A DNA stretch of 46,387 nucleotides from Bacteroides sp. (GTDB taxonomy: Bacteria > Bacteroidota > Bacteroidia > Bacteroidales > Bacteroidaceae), in contig JAJQDI010000025.1 of NCBI GenBank assembly GCA_021202275.1, forward strand, positions 72,112 through 118,498, read 5' to 3'. This document shows, piece after piece, positions 46,381 through 46,387 of this stretch. Below the pieces are notes generated by a model that saw only the letters and a program-made list of their open reading frames with translations, had not been told where the DNA came from and ran no database searches. The stretch's first letter is position 1. Each line of letters begins with the position of its first letter. Made by a program: the position numbers and the translations under genes.

Positions 46381-46387
46381 TATATAG

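Overview
The window looks like chromosomal DNA of a gut Bacteroidales, probably Bacteroides or Parabacteroides (genus not resolvable by eye). The evidence is a hybrid two-component (HTCS) sensor beside a GH97 enzyme, two UpxY/UpxZ-headed capsule loci, an HU-HIG DNA-binding protein, a DUF4494 protein, and promoters of the Bacteroides TTTG / TAnnTTTG type. I recognised no tRNA, rRNA, CRISPR array or transposase.

Left flank (1-6.4 kb): the 5' part of an HTCS regulator gene (minus strand, running off the window) is divergent from a sialate O-acetylesterase-like SGNH esterase and a GH97 alpha-glycosidase. This is the edge of a glycan-use locus and ends in a strong terminator. A 126-bp nested palindrome lies between the convergent GH97 gene and capsule locus A.

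Capsule locus A (25.2 down to 6.8 kb, minus strand): upxY, upxZ, rmlA, wzx, GT, wzy (EpsG-like), GT2, nucleotide-sugar dehydrogenase, two GT4 genes, capE-capF-capG (UDP-L-FucNAc synthesis), a WbuB-like FucNAc transferase, a 4-reductase/epimerase, a WecA/WbpL-like initiating transferase and an unknown protein. Sampled G+C is near 50%.

Capsule locus B (42.4 down to 25.9 kb, minus strand) lies directly upstream of locus A: upxY, upxZ, rmlA, wzx, acetyltransferase, wzy, WbsX-like protein, GT4, PglC-type initiating transferase, two ATP-grasp ligases, DegT aminotransferase, RmlC-like epimerase, polysaccharide deacetylase and GT4. Its middle is much more AT-rich and mosaic. Three strong terminator-like hairpins lie inside it. 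The tandem ATP-grasp pair plus aminotransferase suggests an amino sugar carrying an amide-linked substituent, the most novel chemistry here.

An unusual number of genes are broken at homopolymers: HU, wzx, GT4 (G9), ATP-grasp, deacetylase, GT4 (T7/G8) and epimerase. In addition, the aminotransferase has an in-frame amber codon. Homopolymer sequencing error is the simplest explanation for the frameshifts. The two poly-G tracts in glycosyltransferases of one capsule locus are also candidates for slipped-strand phase variation.

Right flank (42.9-46.4 kb): an HU-HIG protein (minus), then DUF4494, a YggS-type PLP protein and a dihydroorotate-dehydrogenase-like protein (plus), closed by a 19-bp-stem hairpin.
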